In this document: piece after piece, positions 34,683 through 43,235 of the stretch
How the letters are laid out: each line of letters begins with the position of its first letter
Numbering within the stretch: position 1 is the first letter of the stretch
DNA from: Methylobacterium sp. Leaf91
GTDB taxonomy: Bacteria; Pseudomonadota; Alphaproteobacteria; Rhizobiales; Beijerinckiaceae
Direction: 5' to 3'
DNA length: 64,000 nt
NCBI RefSeq assembly: GCF_001422815.1
Contig: NZ_LMMP01000050.1
Location: 62,113-126,112 of the forward strand
Notes under the pieces: generated by a model
Told to the model about the DNA's origin: nothing
The model's input: only the letters and a program-made list of their open reading frames with translations
The model's database searches: none
Made by a program: the position numbers and the translations under genes

Positions 34683-35297
34683 CTACGGTTTTCGCGCGAA
34701 GACATGGCGCGTCGAGCGGCTCGACGGCAGGACCGAGGTCGTTTCCCCTTCGCGCAAAGGCCGGGCGCTCCCGCCGATCTCGCGCCACCCGCCCCAGCTG
34801 GGTCCGGTCGCGGTCTCCTTGGATGCCTGGATGATGCCGTCCGAGACGGAAAGATGCCCGGTTGCGACGCCCCGTATCATTTCGGGCGCGTATTGCCGGG
34901 CCGCGATCCCGAACAGCGAGATCCCTTTGCTGCCTGGCGCCAGCAGGGTGCCGAGCGCGCCCTCAGGTGGTTCGCCGGCGAGGCGCATGACGCTGGTGTT
35001 GGAATCGAGGACGGCCGCTGCCGCTTCGATGTCGCCCTTTGCCAGGAGCCGGCCGGCGCGGGTGATGCGCACCTCGTAGCCGTATCCATCCCGGTCGCGA
35101 TACAGGCGGGTCAGGCCGAGTTGCAGGGATTCGCAGATCATCAGCACGTGGTCGCGGGCGTATTCGTCGCTCGTCATGACCGTGGGGAAATCGCTCCTTC
35201 CCGTGTGCGTGCTGGCGGCGATGTGCTCGAGGAACTCGAGCTTGGTGGCTTTCCGCCTGATCGTGCCGCCGCCTTTCAACCGGGCTACCTCCCGCAC
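34683..35297 (-). CDS. Hypothetical protein
   Basis: This 204-aa protein is not recognised. It is soluble, with a basic N-terminus, a central block RAGRLLAKGDIEAAAAVLDSNTSVMR and a Gly-rich MIRGVATGHLSVSDG stretch, and an Arg/Ser-rich tail. GTG 35297 is one start; a TTG at 35279 has the better ribosome binding site (GGGAGG, 8-nt spacing). Codon usage is normal for the genome. It lies downstream of the decarboxylase gene on the same strand but 181 bp away. Confidence 0.55.
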   Translation of the reverse strand: MREVARLKGGGTIRRKATKLEFLEHIAASTHTGRSDFPTVMTSDEYARDHVLMICESLQLGLTRLYRDRDGYGYEVRITRAGRLLAKGDIEAAAAVLDSNTSVMRLAGEPPEGALGTLLAPGSKGISLFGIAARQYAPEMIRGVATGHLSVSDGIIQASKETATGPSWGGWREIGGSARPLREGETTSVLPSSRSTRHVFARKP

Positions 35298-35478
35298 CGC
35301 ATTCGAACGTCATCGGGGCGACGAGCGCCCCACACAGCTCCCGAAGTCGGATGCCCCACGACGAGCCTCCGACCGTCACGTAGCTTTCGCGAGGGGACGT
35401 TAAGGCTGTGAGGGTTTCCGTTCTCTTGCCAAACCCCCTCAGTCTGAAACGATCTCATCCGTACGGAGGACGGGAGCG

Positions 35479-36777
35479 TCAGTCCGTCCTCAGTGCTCCG
35501 CCGATCTCCCGTGCCGCGCCGCCATCCACGAGGAGCTCCACCGGGCGCGGGTGGCTGAGAAAGCCCGTGGGGCTCGCCGTCAGGCCGTAGGCCCCCGATT
35601 GCAGCACGGCGATGAGGTCTCCTGCCGCGAGGTCCGGCAGCGCTGTGGCGCGGGCGAGCATGTCTAGGGGCGTGCAGAGCGGGCCGACGACGGCGCAGGG
35701 CGAGCGTGGCCCGCCCCGGTCCACCACGACGGTGACGGGATAATCGCGCTTGACCACCTGTCCGAGATTGCCGGAGGCGGCGAGATGATGGTGCATGCCC
35801 CCATCGGTGATGACGAAGCGGCTGCCCCGCGAGACCTTCACGGCCCGCACCCGCGCCACGTAGAGCCCGGCCGGCCCGGCGAGGAACCGTCCGGGTTCGA
35901 GCACGATCCGCGCCTCCCTGAGGCGGGGATCTGACTTCACACGGGCGATCAGCGGCGGCATGCCGTCCCGGATGGCGGCGAGGTCGAGCTGCGTGTCGGT
36001 GGAGAAATAGGGGATGCCGAGGCCGCCGCCGAGGTCGATCGTCTCCAGCGGACGCGCGATCCGGTCCGCGACCCGCGCCGCCAGCGACAGACCGTAGGCC
36101 CATTGCGACAGGAGCGTCGCGGCGACGAGCCCTTGCGTCCCGGCAAAGAGGTGGATGCCGGACAGGTGCAGGCGCGGCTCGGCCTCCACCGCATTGACGA
36201 TCGCATCCAGTTCCTCCTCGTCGAAGCCGAAGGGCGAGGGTTTGCCGCCCATCCGCATGGCGCCCCCCTGCGCGTCGGGCCCCGGATTGATCCGGATCGC
36301 CACGCGCTGAACGACGCCGTGGCGTCCGGCGGCCTCGGCCACGCGCCGCATCTCCTCGATGTTCTCCAGATGGATCTCGCCGATCCCACCGGCGACGGTG
36401 GCCTCGATGTCGAAATCGCTCTTACCCGGCCCGGCGAACAGGATGTGTCGAGGTTCGACGCCGGCCGCCCAGGACGCGGCGAATTCCGCGCCGGAGGCGA
36501 TCTCCGCCCCCGATCCCTCGTCGCGGAAAACCCGGATCACCTCGGGTGCCGGATTGGCCTTCACCGAATAATCCACCACGGCGAAGCCCGAGACCGCATC
36601 GGCGAGGTCGCGATAGGCCCGTCTCAGAAGGTCGGCATCGTAGATGAAGAGTGGCGTACCGTGAGCCTCGGCGAGGTCGCGCAGGTCGAGCCCGCCCACC
36701 CGGAGCACACCGTCAGACCGGGGGAAATGTGCCGCCACGAGGCGATCCGCGAGGCTATCGCCGGCCGTGTCAGACAT
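35479..36777 (-). CDS. Type III PLP-dependent decarboxylase (exosortase-A-associated type)
   Basis: This 432-aa protein belongs to the alanine-racemase-fold decarboxylases that include diaminopimelate (LysA) and ornithine decarboxylases. The PLP-binding Lys lies in DYSVKANPAPEV (about 67-78), the HLSGIHLFAG and DLGGGLGIPYF blocks follow, then the EPGRFLAGPAGLYV motif and the catalytic Cys in GPLCTPLD. The closest layout I recall is the decarboxylase found with acyl-CoA ligase and ACP genes in exosortase-A clusters. The start ATG 36777 overlaps the ligase gene by 8 nt. The substrate is not evident; it may act on a carrier-bound or free amino acid. Confidence 0.85.
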   Translation of the reverse strand: MSDTAGDSLADRLVAAHFPRSDGVLRVGGLDLRDLAEAHGTPLFIYDADLLRRAYRDLADAVSGFAVVDYSVKANPAPEVIRVFRDEGSGAEIASGAEFAASWAAGVEPRHILFAGPGKSDFDIEATVAGGIGEIHLENIEEMRRVAEAAGRHGVVQRVAIRINPGPDAQGGAMRMGGKPSPFGFDEEELDAIVNAVEAEPRLHLSGIHLFAGTQGLVAATLLSQWAYGLSLAARVADRIARPLETIDLGGGLGIPYFSTDTQLDLAAIRDGMPPLIARVKSDPRLREARIVLEPGRFLAGPAGLYVARVRAVKVSRGSRFVITDGGMHHHLAASGNLGQVVKRDYPVTVVVDRGGPRSPCAVVGPLCTPLDMLARATALPDLAAGDLIAVLQSGAYGLTASPTGFLSHPRPVELLVDGGAAREIGGALRTD

Positions 36778-38293
36778 AGCTCGTCCGTTCCGCCACGAGG
36801 CGCTTGTAATCGACCTTACCGTTCGGCGTCGTCGGCAGGGCCGGGACGCTCTCGACGGCACGCGGGACCATGTGCGGGGGAAGGCTCCGCCGCACGTCCT
36901 GCAGCACCTCGGCTTGGGCAGGGCCGCCCTCCGTCGGCACCGCCACCGCATGGATGCGTTGACCGAGCGCGGCATCCGGCAGGCCGATGACCGCCACGGC
37001 CCGGAAGGCCCCGGTTTCCATCAGCGCCTCCTCGACTTCGGTGGGGCTGACGCGGAACCCGGCGCTCTTGATCATCGCATCTTCGCGGCCGAGGAAGCGA
37101 AAGTAACCGTCCTCGTCTTCCACGACGAGGTCGCCCGAGCGGCAGACGAGGGTACCGTCCTCTGGAAAGCGCGGGTCAGGCACGAGCACCCTGGCGGTGT
37201 CCTCGGGCCGGTTCCAGTAGCCGAGGGACACGGTGGGCCCGCGATGGTGCAGGATACCGGGCTCTTGGGGCCGGCTCCGCTCTCCCTCCGCCGTCACCGC
37301 GAAGATCTCGGTCTCCGGGATGGCGCGGCCCATGGAGCCCGGCCGCATCTCCAATTCCTCCGGGGGAAGGAAGGTGGAGCGGAAAGCCTCGGTGAGGCCG
37401 TACATGAGTACGATCCCGGTCTGCGGCAGCGCCTTGCGCAGCCTCGAAACCGTCTCCAGCGGCACCGCTCCGCCGGAATTGGTGATCAACCGCAGGCTCG
37501 AAAGATCGGCCTTTCCCAGTCTCGGCGCCGCGCGGGTCAGCAGGGTCCAGAGGGTGGGGACGCCGGCGAGCAACGTGATCCGATGCCGTTCCAGCGCACC
37601 CACCACCTCGTCTCCGAAGCGGAATTCCAGCAGGACGAGGCACGCGCCCTGCTCGACGCTCGTGAGCAACTGGTTGAGGCCGTAATCGAACGAGAACGGC
37701 AGGACGGAGAGGATGCGGTCGTCCGCCGTGATCGCCAGGTAAGTGCGCACGATCCGGGTGCCGGCCAGGAGATTGGCATGGCTGAGCATCACGCCCTTCG
37801 GCAGACCGGTGGAGCCGGACGTGTAGAGGATCGCGGCGAGGCCGGGCGGCGGCGATGTCACGGATTCCGGTTGCAGCCGGACGATGATCGGGAATTCGGG
37901 AACCCCTCCCTCCCCCGTTGAGGGTGGAACGTTCGAGGGGGGCAGATCGAGGGCCGAGAGCAAGGTCGCGTCGGTGATGAGGAGCCGCGCACCGCAATCG
38001 GCTAGGATATGCGCCACCTGACGCGGGCGCAGGCTCGGATGGATCGGCACGAACACCGCCCCGATCCGGCTGATGGCGAAGATCGCCGTGGATTCGGCAA
38101 AGGATTTCGGAAGCAGGATCGCGATGCGGTCGCCGGGCTCCGCGCCCTGGCTCCTCAAACGTACTGCGAGATCATCCACCCCGGCCCGCATCCCGCCATA
38201 GCTCAGCCGTTCGGTGCCGGCGACGATGGCGATCCGCTCGGGCGCACATGCCGATCCGTCGAGGAGGTCGTGCAGCAGTGCGGGCGCCGACAT
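36770..38293 (-). CDS. AMP-forming acyl-CoA/acyl-ACP ligase
   Basis: This 507-aa adenylating enzyme has the ANL fold with ILYTSGSTGLPKGVMLSH (P-loop), YGLTEAFRSTFLP (A5), the SGDLV-EDEDGYFRFLGR hinge (D/R motif) and the C-terminal catalytic Lys in NGKVDYKRLV. It should activate a carboxylic or amino acid and load it onto the small ACP encoded 3 bp upstream. A short insert near residues 120-130 (PPSTGEGG) is coded by a CTCCCTCCCCC stretch resembling the window's palindromes. Exosortase-A-associated ligases look similar, but no exosortase gene is in the window. Confidence 0.9.
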   Translation of the reverse strand: MSAPALLHDLLDGSACAPERIAIVAGTERLSYGGMRAGVDDLAVRLRSQGAEPGDRIAILLPKSFAESTAIFAISRIGAVFVPIHPSLRPRQVAHILADCGARLLITDATLLSALDLPPSNVPPSTGEGGVPEFPIIVRLQPESVTSPPPGLAAILYTSGSTGLPKGVMLSHANLLAGTRIVRTYLAITADDRILSVLPFSFDYGLNQLLTSVEQGACLVLLEFRFGDEVVGALERHRITLLAGVPTLWTLLTRAAPRLGKADLSSLRLITNSGGAVPLETVSRLRKALPQTGIVLMYGLTEAFRSTFLPPEELEMRPGSMGRAIPETEIFAVTAEGERSRPQEPGILHHRGPTVSLGYWNRPEDTARVLVPDPRFPEDGTLVCRSGDLVVEDEDGYFRFLGREDAMIKSAGFRVSPTEVEEALMETGAFRAVAVIGLPDAALGQRIHAVAVPTEGGPAQAEVLQDVRRSLPPHMVPRAVESVPALPTTPNGKVDYKRLVAERTSYV

Positions 38294-38296
38294 ATC

Positions 38297-38581
38297 CTAA
38301 CGCTGCGCCTCAGCCCGCTTGGCGTCGACGAAGGCGGCCAGCGCGTCGATGCTTTCGAAATGCGTGAGTTCGAACGCGTCGTCCTCGATCTCGAAGCCGA
38401 ACCGGTCGCCGAGCTCCATCATCAGATCGAGCACGCCGATGGAATCGAGGGCATCGCTGGTGACGAGGGACGTCTCGCCCGTGATGGCCCCTGGCGCGAG
38501 GCCGGGGTTGCGGCCAACGATGAAGGCGAAAATCGCCTCTCGCGCGGCGGCATGGGTGTCGACCACATTTGTCTCGACCAC
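38297..38581 (-). CDS. Small acyl carrier protein
   Basis: This 94-aa carrier protein has the phosphopantetheine attachment Ser in the DSIGVLDLMMEL motif. The acidic helices around it are typical of ACPs (about 30-80). The start is taken as GTG 38581, preceded by GGGGAGG with 7-nt spacing. It heads the acp-ligase-decarboxylase operon on the minus strand. The attachment sequence DSI differs from the fatty acid ACP motif DSL, so it is probably dedicated to this mini-cluster. Confidence 0.85.
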   Translation of the reverse strand: MVETNVVDTHAAAREAIFAFIVGRNPGLAPGAITGETSLVTSDALDSIGVLDLMMELGDRFGFEIEDDAFELTHFESIDALAAFVDAKRAEAQR

Positions 38582-38891
38582 GTTCCAGCCTCCCCATCGG
38601 TCATTCCGCCGACCGTCGCCGCCCATAGCGAGGTCGACAGGGCAAGTCCATGAGTCACGCGGACGTGCTCCGAGCCGGCAAGTCATCCAGCATACGAGAG
38701 GAATGGGGCCGCGCCGGGTTTCCGGATGCGGAGGCGAGACAACACCGGGTGATGGTCTCGGTAGCACCGAATTGGTGATTGCGAAGTTTCTGGATGAAAA
38801 CTAGTCTATCCGTGCGAATATTGATTATCGGGTCGATTCTTCGGTCGTGAATACCGGATTGCCGTCCCTTTGCATTTGGGCGGAGATTGTC
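38582..38891. other. Divergent promoter region, acp and aqpZ
   Basis: These 310 bp have no gene. The section 38770-38885 is AT-rich relative to surroundings and should hold the aqpZ promoter. The part next to 38582 includes the acp ribosome binding site. No repeats or hairpins stand out. Confidence 0.45.
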
Positions 38892-39632
38892 ATGACGCAT
38901 GATACGATCCGGCGAGCGACCGCTGAGTTTTTTGGAACATTCTGGCTGACATTCGGTGGCTGCGGCGCAGCCGTCTTTTCCGCGGCCTATCCCGAATTGG
39001 GGATCGGATTTCTCGGGGTGGCCTTCGCCTTCGGACTCACGGTCCTGACGATGGCCTACGCCGTGGGCCATATCTCGGGTGGCCATTTCAATCCCGCCGT
39101 CACCGTCGGCCTATGGTCCGCCGGGCGTTGCGCCGACCATCATGTGATTCCCTACATCGTCGCGCAGATCGTCGGGGCCGTGTTCGGCGCCGGCGTGCTC
39201 TACCTCATCGCCTCCGGCAAGGCCGGATGGATGCCTAACGGCTTCGCCTCGAACGGCTACGGCGACCTCAGCCCAGGCAAGTATGGATTGCTCTCCTGCT
39301 TCCTCGTGGAGGTTCTCGCGACCTTCTTCTTCCTGTTCATAATCATCGGGACGACATCGAAGGGCGCCGCCACCGGATTTGCCGGTATTCCCATCGGCTT
39401 TGCCCTGGTGCTGATCCACCTCATCTCGATCCCGATCACCAACACCTCCGTCAATCCTGCGCGCAGCACCGGTCCGGCCCTGTTCGCGGGGGGCGAGGCG
39501 ATGGGCCAGCTCTGGCTGTTCTGGCTGGCACCGGTGCTCGGTGCCGTGATGGCCGGGGCCATGGCGCGCTGGCTCTACGAGCCGGACACGATCATCGAGA
39601 CGACGATCGTCGAGAACCGGACCCCGGCGTAG
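38892..39632 (+). CDS. aqpZ: Aquaporin Z
   Basis: This 246-aa water channel has six predicted transmembrane helices and both NPA motifs, in HFNPAVTVGLW and NTSVNPARSTGPAL. The selectivity-filter Arg follows the second NPA (NPAR), and the overall pattern is AqpZ-like rather than GlpF. ATG 38892 follows GGAG with 7-nt spacing; an in-frame GTG-type start 45 bp earlier is unlikely. It is monocistronic. Confidence 0.95.
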   Translation: MTHDTIRRATAEFFGTFWLTFGGCGAAVFSAAYPELGIGFLGVAFAFGLTVLTMAYAVGHISGGHFNPAVTVGLWSAGRCADHHVIPYIVAQIVGAVFGAGVLYLIASGKAGWMPNGFASNGYGDLSPGKYGLLSCFLVEVLATFFFLFIIIGTTSKGAATGFAGIPIGFALVLIHLISIPITNTSVNPARSTGPALFAGGEAMGQLWLFWLAPVLGAVMAGAMARWLYEPDTIIETTIVENRTPA

Positions 39633-39801
39633 GAACCGACGGAACCCATTCCGTCTCGCGACCTCATCCTAAGGGACCGTCGAGGCCTCCATGACGCTCG
39701 GCGTCCCCTGGACGCCTCGACGCTCGGCGTTCCCCGGCGGCCTCCGTCGAGGCGCTCGCTTCGCTGCCGCACCAGGGGATCGCGTAGGACGACGCTCGAA
39801 A

Positions 39802-40719
39802 TCAGGCCGTTTCGGTTTCAGGCTCGCCCGCCGATTCCGGCATCGCTTCGCCGTCCGGGATCACGTCCACCTCGACCTTGAGCTTCTGCGGGCCGGAAGA
39901 GGAGACGATGCCGTCGATGGGCGAGACGTCGGTGTAGTCGCGGCCCCGCGCCACCACGATGTGGTCGTCGCAGGCGCCGATATTGTTGGTGGGATCGAGG
40001 CCGATCCAGCCATCCCCGCACCAGACCGAGACCCAGGCATGGCTGGCATCGGCGCCGCGCAGGCGCGGCCGGCCGGCGGGGGGGATCGTGCGGATGTAGC
40101 CGCTGACATAGGCCGCCGGCAGGCCGAGCCCGCGCAGGCCGGCGATCATGATATGCGCGAAATCCTGGCACACCCCCGCCTTGAGGGCGAAAGCCTTGGC
40201 GAGGGGCGTGTGAACGGTTGTGGCCTTCGCGTCGAATTTGAAGTCGGCACGCATGCGCCGCATCAGGTCGACGGCTCCGCCATATGCGCTACGACCGGGT
40301 GTGAAACTCGCCCGAGCATAGTCGGTCACGTCCGGGTCGAGGGGAACCCTGACGCTCGGGAACACGAAATGCACGGGGGCGTCGGGCGCCATCGACCGAC
40401 CGGAAATCGCCGTGTCGCGCACCGATTCCCATGCCATGCCGGATTCGGACGGCGGCAGCGGCGGACGCTCCACCTTGACCCGCGACAGGGCTTCGACCCG
40501 CAACTCGTTATGCGGCGTGTCGATCAGGAAGGTCACCACGTCGAGGCCGAAATAGTCGCGCCGCACCGTGCGGGTTTGCGGAGCCGGCGAAATGGTCAAC
40601 TCACTGGACAGCACGCTCTGCCCCTCCCCGTCCCGCGGCTGAAGCCGCAGGGAGCAGCGGGCGTAACGGACGGGCTTGCCGTAGCGGTAGGTGGTGAGGT
40701 GGCGCAGCGTATAGATCAC
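39802..40719 (-). CDS. Transglutaminase-like protease-fold protein
   Basis: This 305-aa cytoplasmic protein has an N-terminal bacterial transglutaminase-associated domain (IYTLRHLTTYRYGKPVRYARCSLRLQPR) and a transglutaminase-like core: Cys in AGVCQDFAHI, His in ADASHAWVSVWCG, and Asp in IGLDPTNN. It starts with GTG 40719 overlapping the ATP-grasp gene stop by 4 nt, so it is the last gene of the three-gene amidoligase operon. Such enzymes may hydrolyse or transfer peptide or isopeptide bonds. Confidence 0.9.
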   Translation of the reverse strand: MIYTLRHLTTYRYGKPVRYARCSLRLQPRDGEGQSVLSSELTISPAPQTRTVRRDYFGLDVVTFLIDTPHNELRVEALSRVKVERPPLPPSESGMAWESVRDTAISGRSMAPDAPVHFVFPSVRVPLDPDVTDYARASFTPGRSAYGGAVDLMRRMRADFKFDAKATTVHTPLAKAFALKAGVCQDFAHIMIAGLRGLGLPAAYVSGYIRTIPPAGRPRLRGADASHAWVSVWCGDGWIGLDPTNNIGACDDHIVVARGRDYTDVSPIDGIVSSSGPQKLKVEVDVIPDGEAMPESAGEPETETA

Positions 40720-43235
40720 GCGAGCCCCACGAGCTTCTCCGGACGCATGGCGTGCGGGCCGTTGGGGAAGTAGCGGGTGACGATCGCGTCGGCGAGGCCC
40801 TCGAAGGCGTTCTCCAGGCGCGTCAGGGCGGCGCCGTCGAGTTCCGATGCTTCGCCGGTGGTGAATTCGGCGGCCAGCTTGAGAGCGAGGCGCTGGTGCG
40901 TCTCCGGCAGGCCGTCGACGCGCAACACCGGCAGGTCGGCAAGATGCCGGCAGATCGCTTCCACCTGGAACGCGACGGAGCGCGGGTTGAACGGGTCGAG
41001 GAGCACCATGTCGCGTACCGGGTCGATCGCCACGCCCTGCATGTAGCGCGCGCCGAACGAGACGTGCGAGTCGCACAGGGACAGCATGACCCCGAGATCC
41101 TCGGCCGTCGCCTCGTCCCCTGCGAAACTGGCGGCGAAGGAGCAGGTGTTGATCGCCCGCTCGATCCGGCGTCCGAGATCGACGAAGTGCCAGCCGGCGG
41201 TCCGGTTCATGTTCTCCTGGGCGAGACCGGCCAGGGCGGCGATGTGGCTGAGGGCACGCTCCGCCAGGCCGAGGAGCTCGGCTTCAGCCAGTTCCTTTGC
41301 CTCGTCGAGTTCCAGGAGATCCTTCAGGTCGGCGAGCACGCGCCATGCCTCGCTGGAGAGCCTTTCGCGCAGGGAGGCCGCGTTATGGCGTGCGGACACG
41401 CTGTGCGAGAGGGCCGAGCCGTAAGTCTGGCGTCCGCTCAGGGCTTCTTGCGCGAGCTTGGCCGTCGGCAGGTCGGGCGCTTCGATGGCGCCCCATTCGT
41501 CGAGCAGGGCGCGGATCCGCAGGGCCGTCGGCGCCGTCTCGTCGCCCGCCATGTCGGCGATCACCGCGTTCCCGACGCTGCCGAGATGGGCGATGACGAG
41601 GCGGATCACAGCCTCTGCCCGCTCGACGTAGCGGCCGAACCAGAACAGGTTGTCTGCCGCGCGAGACGGCAGGTGCCCGGCGATGCGGCGAACCCTGGGC
41701 GCGCCCGGATGCATCAGCGAAACCGGTTCGACCGGACGGTCCGAGAGGACCCAGACATCCGCCGATTTGATCCCGGCCCGCATCTCGATCGGGTTCACGT
41801 CGGGCCGCTCCGAGATGCGGCAGAAGCCGCCCGGCATCACGCGCCAACCGTCCGGCGTCGCCGCCGCGAAGACCCGCAGGACGAAGGGACGGGGCACGAG
41901 GCGCATCCCGTCCTCTCGACGCTCCCAGCCCGGCATGGTCGAAAGCGGAGCCTGTTCCTGGGCGATGTAGTCGAAGGGCCTGTCGCGCAGGGCCGCCACC
42001 ACGCGCTCGCGCTCGGCGACGATCGCGTGCGGTCCGAGGATGGCGTCGCGACCCATCCCCTTGGTCGGCGTCGCCACTGGGCGAAGGTTGAGGTGTTCGA
42101 GGTTGTCGCGGACATGGGCGAGCGCGTCGGGATCGCCGCACCACCAACTCTTCAGCCCTTCGAGGTGGAGATCGGTGCCGAGGAAGTAGCGGGCGATGCG
42201 CGGCAGGTAGGCGCCGAGCGCACCCGATTCGAGGATGCCGGACCCCGGCATGTTGCCGACGACGAGACTGCCGTTGCGCAGAGCCTCCAGCACCCCGGAG
42301 ATGCCGAGGCGCGAGGCCGGGTTCAGTTCGAGCGGGTCGATATAGTCGGAATCGATGCGCCGCCACAGCACGTCGGTGCGTTTCAGCCCGGAGACGGTGC
42401 GCACGTGGAGCGCGCCGTCCTGCATCACGAGGTCGTCACCCTCCACCAGCAGCAAACCGAGATAGCGCGCGAGCGCCGCCTGCTCGACATAGGTGGAGCT
42501 CAACGGCCCGGAGGTGAGGAGTCCGATGCGCGGGTCGCTCCGCTGCGCCCCCATGACCAGCCCGTCGCGAAACGCCTGGAAGAACGGGGCGAGGCGCTCG
42601 ACATGGAGGTCGGCATAGAGGTCCGGGAAGGCGCGGGTGAGCACCATCCGGTTCTCCAGCGCGTAGCCGGGACCGGAGGGAGCCTGCGTCCTGTCGGCGA
42701 GGACACGCCAGCGCCCGTCCGGCCCCCGGCCGATATCGGCGGCGTAGAGTTTGAGCCAGCGCCCGCCGGGCGGCTTCACCCCTGAGAGCGGTCGCAGGAA
42801 TTCCGGGCTGCCGGCCACGAGGGCCGCCGGCAGCACGCCCTCCGACACCATCCGGCCGGGGCCGTAGATGTCGGAGATGATGGTTTCCATCAGCTCCGCG
42901 CGCTGGACGATGCCGGTGCTGAGGGCGCGCCATTCGGCGCTCTCGATCACGAGTGGGAGGGAACTCAGTGGCCAGGCATGTTCGCGCTGGTCGCCGTAGA
43001 TCCGGTAGGAGATCCCGGTATCGCGGATATGCCGCTCCGCCGAGGCGAAGCGGGTGGTGATCTCGGTTCCGCTCAGGGTCCCGAGCCGGTCGAGCAGGCG
43101 GGGCCAGGCACCGAGATGCGCGCCTCCCGCCCCCACGAACTCGTCCGGGATACCGGGCCGAGGCTGGTAGTCCGAGGTCCAGCGCGCAAGACGCTTCGCC
43201 CGTCCTCCGGCTTGCGCCTCGGCCATATTCGTCAT
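40716..43235 (-). CDS. Circularly permuted ATP-grasp plus alpha-E fusion protein
   Basis: This 839-aa protein fuses a circularly permuted ATP-grasp ligase domain (about 30-480) with an alpha-helical alpha-E domain (about 520-830). Typical blocks are MVSEGVLPAALVAGSPEFLRPLSG, RGPDGRWRVLADRTQAPSGPGYALENRMVL, GLLTSGPLSSTYVEQAALARYLGL, and, in the alpha-E part, SRAADNLFWFGRYVERAEAV and NRTAGWHFVDLGRRIERA. The two parts are often separate genes. The pair is part of predicted peptide-amidoligase systems that ligate amino groups to peptides. The start ATG 43235 overlaps the upstream gene stop by 4 nt. Substrate is unknown. Confidence 0.92.
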   Translation of the reverse strand: MTNMAEAQAGGRAKRLARWTSDYQPRPGIPDEFVGAGGAHLGAWPRLLDRLGTLSGTEITTRFASAERHIRDTGISYRIYGDQREHAWPLSSLPLVIESAEWRALSTGIVQRAELMETIISDIYGPGRMVSEGVLPAALVAGSPEFLRPLSGVKPPGGRWLKLYAADIGRGPDGRWRVLADRTQAPSGPGYALENRMVLTRAFPDLYADLHVERLAPFFQAFRDGLVMGAQRSDPRIGLLTSGPLSSTYVEQAALARYLGLLLVEGDDLVMQDGALHVRTVSGLKRTDVLWRRIDSDYIDPLELNPASRLGISGVLEALRNGSLVVGNMPGSGILESGALGAYLPRIARYFLGTDLHLEGLKSWWCGDPDALAHVRDNLEHLNLRPVATPTKGMGRDAILGPHAIVAERERVVAALRDRPFDYIAQEQAPLSTMPGWERREDGMRLVPRPFVLRVFAAATPDGWRVMPGGFCRISERPDVNPIEMRAGIKSADVWVLSDRPVEPVSLMHPGAPRVRRIAGHLPSRAADNLFWFGRYVERAEAVIRLVIAHLGSVGNAVIADMAGDETAPTALRIRALLDEWGAIEAPDLPTAKLAQEALSGRQTYGSALSHSVSARHNAASLRERLSSEAWRVLADLKDLLELDEAKELAEAELLGLAERALSHIAALAGLAQENMNRTAGWHFVDLGRRIERAINTCSFAASFAGDEATAEDLGVMLSLCDSHVSFGARYMQGVAIDPVRDMVLLDPFNPRSVAFQVEAICRHLADLPVLRVDGLPETHQRLALKLAAEFTTGEASELDGAALTRLENAFEGLADAIVTRYFPNGPHAMRPEKLVGLA

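Noticed and set aside
39638..39655. GACGGAA-CCCA-TTCCGTC hairpin as the aqpZ terminator
   Set aside because: The stem is only 7 bp and there is no T-run after it; too weak to list as a terminator.
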